Source: Prolixibacteraceae bacterium
GTDB taxonomy: Bacteria > Bacteroidota > Bacteroidia > Bacteroidales > Prolixibacteraceae
Assembly (NCBI GenBank): GCA_003506435.1
Contig: DOAQ01000008.1
Location: 1 to 64,000, forward strand
DNA: 64,000 nucleotides
Direction: 5' to 3'
In this document: in pieces, positions 35,529-44,039 of the stretch
How positions within the stretch are numbered: the first letter of the stretch is position 1
How the letters are laid out: the number at the start of each line of letters is the position of its first letter
Notes under the pieces: model-generated
Told to the model about the DNA's origin: nothing
Database searches by the model: none
The model's input: the letters and a program-made list of their open reading frames with translations, nothing else
Program-made: the position numbers and the translations under genes

Positions 35529-36875
35529 ATGAAACGAAGAGATTTTTTCACCAATGTCTTACTCACAGGTGGAGCAATAGGCTTGGGAGTCAGTTGCGGA
35601 CGAAAAATTGAACCGTCCCCTGCAAAAACAGAAGTTGCTCTTTCAAATCTCCCTTCCGGGGATGGCAAAACCATCACAGAACCAGCCAAACAAATACCGA
35701 TTCTTGCAGAAACGGACGTACTGGTCATTGGCGGAGGTCCTGCCGGTACAGCAGCAGCCATTGCCGCCAGTCGTGCCGGGGCTGAAACCTATTTGGTGGA
35801 ACGGTATAACCACTTGGGAGGATTGTGGACAGGGGGCCTTGTGCTGCCTTTGCTTGCAACTCATGCCATCGATAAACAGAAAAAAGCAAAACAGGTCATA
35901 TTTGGCATTGGTGGAGAAATGTCAAAACGATTGAAAGATTTGAATATGTCGATCAGCGAGGTCAACCCGGTGATTGATCCCGAGGCGGGCAAATACGTAC
36001 TCGACGAGATGATTCGTGAAGCAGGTGTCAAGATGCTTTATCACACCTGGGGCGCCAATGTAATCATGGACGGGAATACCATCAAGGGCGTTTTTGTTGA
36101 AAGTAAATCAGGCCGGATGGCTGTGTTGGCCAAGGTGGTTATCGATTGTACCGGCGATGGCGATATTTTTCACTGGGCAGGTGAAACGTACGATGAGATG
36201 AAATATCATATCGGATTGGTTCATCGTTTGGGAAACATCGACCGGATAGACACGGAAAAACCCGGATATACCAAAATGGAAATCGGCCAACCGACCCCAA
36301 TTCCAAGTGTGAACTGGGTAAACATGCACGGGCAAAACGATCAGGATGGCGTTGATATGTTGAATCTTTCCCGCCTTCAAATGGAGTACCGCCGCGAAAT
36401 ATGGGAAAGTGTACAGAAAATCCGTCAGACACCAGGATACGAACAGGTATTTCTGCTCGATACTGCACCTCAATTAGGTGTGCGTATGTCACGAATTGTT
36501 GATGCTGAGTATAAGCTGACATTGGAAGATACGATGACCTACAAAGCGTTTGACGATGTGATTGGTGTCAGTGGCGCCTGGACAACCATGTTATACAAAG
36601 GGAAAAAGGTTCGCAAAACGGAACGTCCCTACTGGCAAATTCCATATCGCTCGTTGCTGCCGAAAAAAACGGATAACCTGCTGGTTGCCGGTCGTTGTTT
36701 CTGTTTTGAACAGGAACTGGTCGAAGACACCCGAATAATCGGCACCTGTTTAATCACCGGGCATGGCGCAGGAGCTGCTGCCGGGCTTGCTGTGAAAGAA
36801 CGCGAAATGGTGAGAAATATCGATACCGGAAAACTGAAAAAACTACTTACGGAGCAGGGCGCATGGCTCGGCTAA
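35529..36875 (+). CDS. Exported FAD-dependent oxidoreductase (PF12831-type)
   Basis: Flavoprotein of 448 residues. The start MKRRDFFTNVLLTGGAIG looks like a Tat signal, and a cysteine at residue 23 (GVSC) could be lipidated, so an extracytoplasmic, anchored location is likely (inference). The FAD-binding motif is VLVIGGGPAGTAAA (64-77); the family's later motifs appear as LGVRMSRI, IPYRSLLP, DNLLVAGRC and TCLITGHGAGAAAGLA. The next gene, a membrane NapH-NapG-like ferredoxin, overlaps its end by 13 bp. That suggests the two proteins exchange electrons. The substrate is not known. The family includes enzymes acting on diverse organic compounds. Confidence 0.88.
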   Translation: MKRRDFFTNVLLTGGAIGLGVSCGRKIEPSPAKTEVALSNLPSGDGKTITEPAKQIPILAETDVLVIGGGPAGTAAAIAASRAGAETYLVERYNHLGGLWTGGLVLPLLATHAIDKQKKAKQVIFGIGGEMSKRLKDLNMSISEVNPVIDPEAGKYVLDEMIREAGVKMLYHTWGANVIMDGNTIKGVFVESKSGRMAVLAKVVIDCTGDGDIFHWAGETYDEMKYHIGLVHRLGNIDRIDTEKPGYTKMEIGQPTPIPSVNWVNMHGQNDQDGVDMLNLSRLQMEYRREIWESVQKIRQTPGYEQVFLLDTAPQLGVRMSRIVDAEYKLTLEDTMTYKAFDDVIGVSGAWTTMLYKGKKVRKTERPYWQIPYRSLLPKKTDNLLVAGRCFCFEQELVEDTRIIGTCLITGHGAGAAAGLAVKEREMVRNIDTGKLKKLLTEQGAWLG

Positions 36876-38047
36876 AAAAAATAGCCCAACGGATTGGCCT
36901 GCGTGGTTTGTCGACAATTGTGGCAACCCTGTTGGCCATACCGTTTGCATGGGGTGGACTAATTGGTTTTTATGCATGGCTCAGTCCGTTCATCATGCTG
37001 AATTCTGTTTTTCTACTGAAGTCCGTAGTTTGGATGAACGGCGTTGCCTTTTTCGTCCTGATTATTACATTCTTCCGGAAAAGATGGTTCTGCCGTTATC
37101 TCTGCCCCGTAGGATGGAGCTGCGATCTTGTTTCATCATGCAGCCACCGGAAAAACTTTTCAGTTCAAAAAATACCGCCTTTGGGAAAGTGGATGGCTCT
37201 TTCATCGCTTGTGGCAGCATTTGCCGGGATACCGTTATTTATTTTACTCGATCCAATGTCTGTTTTCAATGGTTTTTTCGCCGTTTTTTCCGGAGAAATG
37301 ACCATTGCTGCAATAATCTCTCTTTTAGGATTGCCGATTTTGCTGGCCGCACATTTGTTCTTCCCCGGAATCTGGTGCGCTAAACTTTGTCCGTTGGGCG
37401 GGTTACAGGATGAAGTTGTTCAACTTAAAAAGCTGATAAACAGAAATCGGATAATAGAATCAGAACCAAGACAGAAAGCAGATAGCGGAAGACGTCTGTT
37501 TTTTGCTTCAGGACTTGGACTTGTTGCAGGATTATTGCTCCCTCGTTTTTTACAGTCTGAAAAAAGAAATTACATCTGTCCGCCAGGTTCTGTCCCGGCG
37601 AGTATATTCGATAAATTGTGCCTTCGCTGTGGCAATTGCATCAAAGCATGCCCAACAGGTATTCTCAAACATCATACTGATTCCGAAGATATAACAGCCT
37701 GGATGATCCCTGAAATCTGTTTCGATGAAGGTTATTGCCTGGAAAACTGCAACCTGTGCAGCAGGGTTTGTCCCAGCGGGGCAATCACGTTGTTCAGTCC
37801 TGATGCCAAACGCCAGTTACCAATTGGCCTAGCTGAAGTTGAAATCCGGGATTGTCTTTTAATCCAACAGACCGAATGTGACCGTTGTAAAACTGCTTGT
37901 TCGTATGAAGCAATTACTATCGAAGCAGAAGGAGGAACCTTCCAAATGATTCCAATTGTCGATCCGGAGAAATGCGTAGGTTGCGGGGCCTGTGCTGTGA
38001 TTTGCCCTCCGGAAACGATTTCAATTATTCCATCCGGCGCTATTTAA
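36863..38047 (+). CDS. Membrane polyferredoxin: NapH-like and NapG-like domains fused
   Basis: A 394-residue electron-transfer protein with two parts. Residues 1-200 resemble NapH/NosR: about four membrane helices and the cysteine motifs CRYLCP (77-82) and CAKLCP (172-177). Residues 208-394 resemble NapG: an internal Tat-like stretch GRRLFFASGLGLVAGLLL (209-226), then CPPGSVP, and four cysteine clusters at 253-263, 292-303, 339-346 and 371-381 for 4Fe-4S clusters. NapG starts in the same way after its own Tat signal, so this looks like a gene fusion. It would pass electrons from quinol to the FAD protein encoded just upstream (inference). Confidence 0.85.
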   Translation: MARLKKIAQRIGLRGLSTIVATLLAIPFAWGGLIGFYAWLSPFIMLNSVFLLKSVVWMNGVAFFVLIITFFRKRWFCRYLCPVGWSCDLVSSCSHRKNFSVQKIPPLGKWMALSSLVAAFAGIPLFILLDPMSVFNGFFAVFSGEMTIAAIISLLGLPILLAAHLFFPGIWCAKLCPLGGLQDEVVQLKKLINRNRIIESEPRQKADSGRRLFFASGLGLVAGLLLPRFLQSEKRNYICPPGSVPASIFDKLCLRCGNCIKACPTGILKHHTDSEDITAWMIPEICFDEGYCLENCNLCSRVCPSGAITLFSPDAKRQLPIGLAEVEIRDCLLIQQTECDRCKTACSYEAITIEAEGGTFQMIPIVDPEKCVGCGACAVICPPETISIIPSGAI

Positions 38048-38081
38048 TGACCCCCATGAAGATCGTCTTCCTGAAAGAACA

Positions 38082-38981
38082 TTATTTTTTAGTCGTAATT
38101 TTAATAATACCTACTTTTTTATCATCCTTTTTTTCTTTTACCACTTCTATTTTTTCAATCTGATTCGGATCCAGAATGCGAATATCTTCTTTATCAGCCT
38201 TTTCACCATTAATGAAATATATCGTAGATTCCGCGTCTCCACTTAAAAAGATGGGAAAACGATTGTATTTGCTGAACATCGCTTTCTGATCTTCGCTCAT
38301 TTCCTTCTGATGGATTTGTATTTCCTTTTGGTGAATTTTCATTTCTTCCTGTAATTTCTTCACGTTCCCTTCCATCTCTCTGCGTCGTTCTTCGCTTAAT
38401 TCGAACCGGATATCGGGAACCTGAAATGACGAAAAATCAGGGGATACAAGATAATTTCCGGAGTCGTCGATTCTACGCAATGCGTCTAGTCCCCGGATGT
38501 TGAACGCTTTGTTCAGACTGGCAATACTGGTCAGGTCGATTACCCCGTTAATCTCAATCAGTGTGAGCGATAAATCCGACAAGTTGACCAGTCCAAGTGA
38601 AGAAACCCCGTTGGCGCCTTTTTCAATATAAACCTTCAGATCGTTGCCGGTCTTTTTTTCGGTTTTAAAAAGCGACATGCCCTTTTTGTTGTAATAATCG
38701 ATGATTTCGGTCTGAATTGATTTCAATCCGTCGTCTTTTTCATCGCTTTTTACCTGTGTGATCACTAAAATGTTTTCCAGATTATCAACCACTGTATAAA
38801 CCGGGTCTTTCTCGTCAATCGATTTTTTCTTCAGGTACAGGTCGAACATGTCTTTCGAAAGCTGTACTGCGCTAAACCCGTCTTTGTTCGAATATTTTTC
38901 GACCAGTGTTTTGAACAACTCTTGCCCGGATGCCGGTACTACTAAAATTGCTGTAAATAATATTAAAATCAGTGTCTTCAT
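38082..38981 (-). CDS. DUF4252 protein with plug-like C-terminus
   Basis: Exported protein of 299 residues: signal peptide (1-19), a DUF4252-type domain (about 20-180), a coiled-coil segment (about 198-240, rich in Glu, Lys and Gln, with HQKEIQIHQKEM) and a C-terminal 50-residue stretch. That stretch (IYFINGEKADKED, then DPNQIEKIEVVK and GIIKITTKK) resembles the plug signature of TonB-dependent receptors. The gene is in an operon with an ECF sigma factor and a short membrane protein. Function unknown. Its partner may be a TonB- or surface-associated machine, but this is a guess. Confidence 0.8.
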   Translation of the reverse strand: MKTLILILFTAILVVPASGQELFKTLVEKYSNKDGFSAVQLSKDMFDLYLKKKSIDEKDPVYTVVDNLENILVITQVKSDEKDDGLKSIQTEIIDYYNKKGMSLFKTEKKTGNDLKVYIEKGANGVSSLGLVNLSDLSLTLIEINGVIDLTSIASLNKAFNIRGLDALRRIDDSGNYLVSPDFSSFQVPDIRFELSEERRREMEGNVKKLQEEMKIHQKEIQIHQKEMSEDQKAMFSKYNRFPIFLSGDAESTIYFINGEKADKEDIRILDPNQIEKIEVVKEKKDDKKVGIIKITTKK

Positions 38982-38993
38982 GGTTGTTTCACT

Positions 38994-39443
38994 TTAATTC
39001 ATGACTATTTCAAAATTTTCATCCTGAAAAACGACCAGCAAGTCGTCATCTTCTTCGGGCTGAAGGCTGTACGAAACCTGGGATAATGCCTGTTCGAGTA
39101 CCGCAAACTGCTCATCGGCAGTAAGTTCCCGGGTGGAGAGGTTTTTCGGCTTCAGTAAATAAGCAGAAAAGAACACCAGCACGACTGCCGCCGCTGCTGC
39201 AATACGGATATACCGCATCCGGATTGTTTTCCGGCGTGTCTCTTTTTTTATTAGCTGGCCGAAAATATCGTTTTCAAGATTCTCCGGTACAAAAGCTTCC
39301 TGTCCGAAATAAGCAAACAGGTCGCTTTCTTCCGCAAACTCATCCGATTGCCGGACTTCTTTTCGCAGAAGTTTTTCCTGTTGTAAATCGGTTTCAGCGT
39401 TGTAATATTTTTCAAAAAGATCGTGAAGTTGTTCCCTTCTCAT
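38994..39443 (-). CDS. Small membrane protein, putative anti-sigma factor
   Basis: A 149-residue protein with one membrane helix (about 80-97, IAAAAAVVLVFFSAYLL), a charged cytoplasmic N-terminus (1-75) and a short acidic outer part. Its gene overlaps the upstream ECF sigma gene by 32 bp and precedes the DUF4252 gene by 12 bp. Position and topology are those of an anti-sigma factor. No zinc-binding (ZAS) motif is seen, so this is assigned by context only. Confidence 0.72.
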   Translation of the reverse strand: MRREQLHDLFEKYYNAETDLQQEKLLRKEVRQSDEFAEESDLFAYFGQEAFVPENLENDIFGQLIKKETRRKTIRMRYIRIAAAAAVVLVFFSAYLLKPKNLSTRELTADEQFAVLEQALSQVSYSLQPEEDDDLLVVFQDENFEIVMN

Positions 39444-39939
39444 AGCTGTAAATTTTCTGAACCTCTGTTTTTACCATCCCCCTTGCCCGTGAAAGAAGCA
39501 CCCTGATGTAAGGCACTTCGTACCCAGTCAGTTCCATTATTTCCTCAAACTCAAACCCGTCGATGTCGCGGTATTGAATGACTTGCCTGTATTTTTCGGG
39601 CAGCTCCTCAATTACTTTTCTGACATGGTCGAATTTTTCCAGATGATCAAAATTCCCTTCTTTATCGGGCAGGTTGACCAGTTTTAGCTGTTCGTCCTCG
39701 CCCAGATACAAGGGTTTCTTCTTTTTCATCAGATCGAGACAATGATTTTTTGCCATCCGGAAAATGTACGCGTCGGTATTTTCCAGTTTCAAAAGTGAAT
39801 CTTTTTTGTCCCAAAGCTTCATCATCAAATCCTGAATGGCATCCTGCGTTTCGGCATCGTTCTTCAACAACCGCCTGATCATCGGATATAACCTTCGGGC
39901 CCAAGGCAAAACCTGTATTTTAAATTCTTCGGATGTCAT
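39412..39939 (-). CDS. ECF RNA polymerase sigma factor
   Basis: Sigma-70 family ECF factor of 175 residues. Region 2 is at about 12-80 (RLYPMIRRLLKN, AIQDLMMKLWDK, DAYIFRMAKNHCLDLMKKK) and region 4 at about 110-160 (LPEKYRQVIQYRDIDGFEF, EEIMELTGYEVPYIRVLLSRA). It heads an operon with a putative anti-sigma factor and a DUF4252 protein, an arrangement common in Bacteroidota and not linked to any SusC/SusD pair. The stimulus is unknown. The start codon is an ATG at 39939. Confidence 0.92.
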   Translation of the reverse strand: MTSEEFKIQVLPWARRLYPMIRRLLKNDAETQDAIQDLMMKLWDKKDSLLKLENTDAYIFRMAKNHCLDLMKKKKPLYLGEDEQLKLVNLPDKEGNFDHLEKFDHVRKVIEELPEKYRQVIQYRDIDGFEFEEIMELTGYEVPYIRVLLSRARGMVKTEVQKIYSYEKGTTSRSF

Positions 39940-40038
39940 TCAGTGATAGTAACGACCGTATATCAAGTTTGTATCAAAATTAAAGGAATATTTTTCTGAA
40001 ATCTTCAAAACGCAGAATTGCAACCCGGCGCAGGTCAC

Positions 40039-40078
40039 AAAAAAACCATGCTATATTGTGAATACAAGAATAGCATGG
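40039..40078 (-). terminator. Terminator of the phosphate-transport operon
   Basis: A perfect 9-bp stem (40046-40054 with 40070-40078) and a 15-nt loop, followed on the minus strand by seven T. It lies about 20 bp past the stop codon of the phosphate transporter. Confidence 0.85.
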
Positions 40079-40100
40079 AACAGTAAAAAAGTCTTTTTAT

Positions 40101-41162
40101 TTATACTCCAAGAAAGTTTACAATCCAGTAAACAACCGCGGCAATAATCATACTTACCGGGATTGTAATTATCCAGGCAATCAGCAGGTTGGTGGCTACG
40201 CCCCAACGCACGGCCGATAAACGTTTAGTCATTCCCACACCCATGATTGCACCGGCAATGGTATGCGTGGTACTAACCGGTACGCCAAGTCCCTGCGACA
40301 CGCCAAACAAGGTAATTGCACCGGCCGTTTCGGCGGCTACCCCTTCGAGAGGTGTGACTTTGGTAATCTTCGATCCCATGGTTTTAACAATTCTCCATCC
40401 TCCCATCAAGGTACCTAATGCAATGGCAGAATAGCATAAAATCGGGATCCAGTTGGGCACCGAAAGATGATGATGACCCATTGCATCCGTAGTTTGCTGA
40501 ACATGGGTCCATTCGGGGACGGCCTGTCCGTTAGCCTGTAACCAGGCAACAAACACAATCATGGCAGCACTAATAATTCCGACTACCTTTTGCGAGTCGC
40601 TTCCTCCATGCCCTAAACTAAAAGCTGCCGAAGAAAGCAACTGGAGACGTTTAAACCATCGGGCAGCCCGGTGTGGATTGGCGTTTTTACAAATCCACAA
40701 AATAGCTACTGAAAGAATGTAGGAAATAAACATTCCAATAAATGGTGCAATAAAAATGAAACCGGCAGTTTTTAAAATCACTTCCTGGTTGACTACGGAA
40801 AATGAACCGGTATGGGCGACTGCCGCACCTGCAAAACCGCCAATAAGCGTATGTGACGATGAAGATGGAATACCGAACCACCAGGTAAGCAGGTTCCATA
40901 TAATGGCAGCGACAAGACCAGCCAGTATTACCTGAAGGTTGATCGAACCGTTGTCGACCGTTTTGGCAACTGTATTGGCAACTTTCAGGTCAAATATCAA
41001 AAAGGCCATAAAGTTGAAAAATGCCGCCCATACTACGGCCTGAAACGGGCGTAATACTTTTGTCGAAACAACGGTAGCTATTGAGTTTGCCGCATCGTGG
41101 AACCCGTTGATCAGATCAAAAACAATTGCCAGAACAATAATGGTAATGAGTAATGTAAGCAT
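40101..41162 (-). CDS. PiT family inorganic phosphate transporter
   Basis: Low-affinity phosphate (metal-phosphate) symporter of 353 residues with about ten membrane helices. The family motif GFHDAANSIATVV is at about 20-32 and the second half repeats it in a PVSTTHTIAGAIMG form. It is downstream of a DUF47 gene (43-bp gap) in one operon. DUF47 proteins are PhoU-like partners of PiT transporters (known for the family). A terminator follows. Regulation by phosphate cannot be read from the sequence. Confidence 0.94.
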   Translation of the reverse strand: MLTLLITIIVLAIVFDLINGFHDAANSIATVVSTKVLRPFQAVVWAAFFNFMAFLIFDLKVANTVAKTVDNGSINLQVILAGLVAAIIWNLLTWWFGIPSSSSHTLIGGFAGAAVAHTGSFSVVNQEVILKTAGFIFIAPFIGMFISYILSVAILWICKNANPHRAARWFKRLQLLSSAAFSLGHGGSDSQKVVGIISAAMIVFVAWLQANGQAVPEWTHVQQTTDAMGHHHLSVPNWIPILCYSAIALGTLMGGWRIVKTMGSKITKVTPLEGVAAETAGAITLFGVSQGLGVPVSTTHTIAGAIMGVGMTKRLSAVRWGVATNLLIAWIITIPVSMIIAAVVYWIVNFLGV

Positions 41163-41205
41163 AGAAGGATTTTTATCTTAACGCTCTGTTTTTAATGAAA
41201 CCTGA

Positions 41206-41853
41206 TTAGTTATATTTTACAAGAATTGTTTCAATGAGGTCAGCAACATCTTCCAGTTTATTAACGGCCTTCTCTATATTTAAAAGAATTTCTTTTTGGC
41301 GAATAAGTTCAATGGCATCTTTTTCTGTATCAAAAAGATCGGAAATTGCCAAGTGGTAATGTCTGTCAACCATACTTTCAATTTCATTGATATTCCTGCA
41401 GGCTCTCATGGTCCTGTCCGAATTTCTGAATGTTTCCAGTTCGTTTATCGCACTTTGCATTTCCTTGCAGCCTTTTAGGAAATAGGCAGCCATCTCTTTC
41501 ATATTTAAACTGAACGTATTGCACCGGTAATATTGAATTTTCTCGGATGCCCCGTGAATCAGGTCCAAAACGTCATCCATTGCGGACGTGAGAGAATGAA
41601 TATCTTCACGGTCAATCGGGGTAATAAAGGTATGGTTCAGTTCATCAAAAAGATCATAGGTATATTTATCACCTTTCTTCTCTATACTTTTGATTTTTAC
41701 TGCGATTGCGCGCCGTTCCTCTACGGAAGGGGAATTGACCAGTTTTTCGAACTCGATTGCGCCTTCAACAATATTTTCAGCAACAAGGTTGAACAGGGTA
41801 TAGAACTTCTTTTCTTTAGGAATAAAATACTGAAGTACTCTTGTTAAATTCAT
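41206..41853 (-). CDS. DUF47 (PhoU-like) phosphate transport regulator
   Basis: All-helical cytoplasmic protein of 215 residues of the DUF47 family. Typical features are FYTLFNLVAENI near the start, KIKSIEKKGDKYTYDLFDEL (helix 2) and FITPIDREDIHSLTSAMDDV (metal-binding E/DxxD-type helix). The gene precedes the PiT transporter and is probably cotranscribed. DUF47 partners appear to modulate PiT activity; the detailed mechanism is not established. Confidence 0.93.
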   Translation of the reverse strand: MNLTRVLQYFIPKEKKFYTLFNLVAENIVEGAIEFEKLVNSPSVEERRAIAVKIKSIEKKGDKYTYDLFDELNHTFITPIDREDIHSLTSAMDDVLDLIHGASEKIQYYRCNTFSLNMKEMAAYFLKGCKEMQSAINELETFRNSDRTMRACRNINEIESMVDRHYHLAISDLFDTEKDAIELIRQKEILLNIEKAVNKLEDVADLIETILVKYN

Positions 41854-41914
41854 AATTGTAGGTTATAATGTTTTTGAGTGATTAAATATAAAAAATGTAC
41901 GCTATTTATGTGCA

Positions 41915-43861
41915 TTATTCTCTTTTTATAATCAGTGGTATTTTTGATTTTCCCGGAATAGTAAGCGGAATTCGTTCAACAGTCACCATGCCGGCATCCA
42001 GTCCGAAAGCATTAACATCCGATATGCCGATTCGCTTAAGTATATAATACAAATTTATGCTGATGCGGTCAAAAAAAGCCAGATCAATCTGCTTGGCAAC
42101 CCGGCGATCGATGTGTACCACCCTGAAATCGGAGAGAATATTATGTGATTTTAACGATGGGTGACGGCTAATCAGGTCAATTTTGCCTTCGTCGGATAAA
42201 TGTTTCAGTACTTGTTTAAAATATTCGTTGATTTTTGGTTCCACTTTAAAGCCGGTATAAAAGTCAATTCTCATAATTTTACCGGGCCATAGTTCGGTAA
42301 CCTTGTATTCCAGCATATATGGACTGTTGACAATATCGACGTGTAAAAACCAATACATATCGGCCCGTTTAGGCTCCCTGTTAATGATCGAATGAATTGT
42401 TTTTTCTTCTATATCAGATAAATAGTTTGCCCGGGTAATATAAACCAGGTTACCGGCATATTGTGGAACCGTTTTGTCTTCGCTGAGGCCTGAAATAATC
42501 GGAAGATATGGCTTAATATGATGAAAAGTGATATACCGGTTTCGTACCTTTCGGCCTTGATACATTACCAGCATAATCGACGAGAGGATGGATGCCACCA
42601 GGATGGTAAACCACCCGCCGTGTGAAAATTTAAACATATTGGCAATTAAAAATGCCCCTTCAATAAGTAAATAAACAGATGCAAAAAGGATGACCCAAAT
42701 AAGTGATACTTTTTTCTTTCGCAGAAAAAAGAAAACTAAAATCGTAGTCATCAACATGGTAATAGTGATCGATAATCCATACGCTGCCTCCATGTTCGAC
42801 GAATTTTGAAACAAAAGAACCACCAGGCAACAGGATACAAACAGCATCCAGTTAATTGATGGGATATACATTTGTCCTTTTGAGTGCGACGGATACTTGA
42901 CCCGGATTCTTGGCCAGAAATTCAATGAAACAGCCTCACTGATTAATGTGTACGACCCGCTAATAAGCGCCTGACTGGCAATAACAGCGGCCATCGTAGC
43001 CATTCCTATCCCGAAAGGCAAAAACCAATGAGGAATAATTGCATAAAACGGATTGGTGCCCGGGGCAAGAGATTCTGAATTAGCCAGAACCCATGCTCCT
43101 TGTCCCAAATAGTTTATTATGAGCATTGTTTTTACAAAAATCCAACTAATACGTATATTTTTTAATCCGCAATGGCCCAGGTCTGCATATAACGCTTCGG
43201 CTCCGGTTGTACAAAGAAATACGGCTCCGAGGAGCAGAAAACCCTGTGGATATTTTGAAAGAAGCAATACAACATAGTACGGGTTAAAAGCTTTTAATAC
43301 TGCCGGGTTGTGAATAAGCTGGCTAAATCCTAAAATTCCCAGAAGTGAAAACCATAGAAACATTATCGGTCCGAAAGATTTGCCAATGAAAGAGGTCCCG
43401 GATTTTTGAATAAAAAACATGCCCGAAATAATAAGAAGAACTATCGGGATAACCGGAATTTTATGGTTAACAAGCGCTAACCCTTCGATAGCAGACATTA
43501 CCGTAATCGAGGGAGTAATGACACCATCAGCCAGCAGTGCACTACCGCCGATAATGGCAAATACGAACAGCCAGCTACGTTTTTGCCGCAAAAGGGCAAA
43601 CAACGAAAAAATACCGCCTTCTCCTTTGTTTTCAGCCCGAAGGGTAATTAAAACATATTTTACTGTTGTTTGAAGAGTGAGTGTCCAGATAATGCATGAG
43701 AGAGAGCCAATCACAAGCAATTCATCAATATGTGAACTTGCCGATAAAATTGCTTTCAGTACATATAAAGGAGAGGTTCCAATATCGCCAAATACAATTC
43801 CCAAAGAAATAACAACCCCTGCAAAACTCAACTTTTTTAACTGATCACTATGCTCCGGCAT
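41915..43861 (-). CDS. kup: KUP family potassium transporter
   Basis: Potassium/proton symporter of 648 residues. The start is the ATG at 43861 (MPEHSDQLKK); an in-frame TTG 24 bp upstream overlaps the -7 promoter box and is not used. About twelve membrane helices carry the family signature GIVFGDIGTSPLYV near the N-terminus and GALFLCTTGAEALYADLGHCG-like text (seen as VFLCTTGAEALYADLGH). The C-terminal 180 residues are a cytoplasmic domain. It stands alone between the phosphate operon and dusB. Confidence 0.94.
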   Translation of the reverse strand: MPEHSDQLKKLSFAGVVISLGIVFGDIGTSPLYVLKAILSASSHIDELLVIGSLSCIIWTLTLQTTVKYVLITLRAENKGEGGIFSLFALLRQKRSWLFVFAIIGGSALLADGVITPSITVMSAIEGLALVNHKIPVIPIVLLIISGMFFIQKSGTSFIGKSFGPIMFLWFSLLGILGFSQLIHNPAVLKAFNPYYVVLLLSKYPQGFLLLGAVFLCTTGAEALYADLGHCGLKNIRISWIFVKTMLIINYLGQGAWVLANSESLAPGTNPFYAIIPHWFLPFGIGMATMAAVIASQALISGSYTLISEAVSLNFWPRIRVKYPSHSKGQMYIPSINWMLFVSCCLVVLLFQNSSNMEAAYGLSITITMLMTTILVFFFLRKKKVSLIWVILFASVYLLIEGAFLIANMFKFSHGGWFTILVASILSSIMLVMYQGRKVRNRYITFHHIKPYLPIISGLSEDKTVPQYAGNLVYITRANYLSDIEEKTIHSIINREPKRADMYWFLHVDIVNSPYMLEYKVTELWPGKIMRIDFYTGFKVEPKINEYFKQVLKHLSDEGKIDLISRHPSLKSHNILSDFRVVHIDRRVAKQIDLAFFDRISINLYYILKRIGISDVNAFGLDAGMVTVERIPLTIPGKSKIPLIIKRE

Positions 43862-43882
43862 TATCGTAGAATAAAGTGGCAG

Positions 43883-43890
43883 CAAAGGTA
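43883..43890 (-). promoter_or_regulatory. Bacteroidota -7 element upstream of kup
   Basis: TACCTTTG on the minus strand, an exact TAnnTTTG match, ends 21 bp before the ATG. Its position decides the start codon, because transcription would begin downstream of the alternative TTG. Confidence 0.5.
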
Positions 43891-44008
43891 ATTACAACTC
43901 CAACAGGATGTTCTCTTTCGGGAAAAAAATCTGTTGTAGGTTAAATTATTGATTCAAATCTGTCGAAGGTCTTGTCCCTGTTCTTTTTAGCAGTTTCATC
44001 CCAATTAC

Positions 44009-44016
44009 TATCTTTG
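44009..44016 (+). promoter_or_regulatory. Bacteroidota -7 element upstream of dusB
   Basis: TATCTTTG matches TAnnTTTG and lies 23 bp before the GTG start of dusB. The -33 element is not clear. Confidence 0.5.
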
Positions 44017-44039
44017 CCCGGAATTTATACAGCAATACT

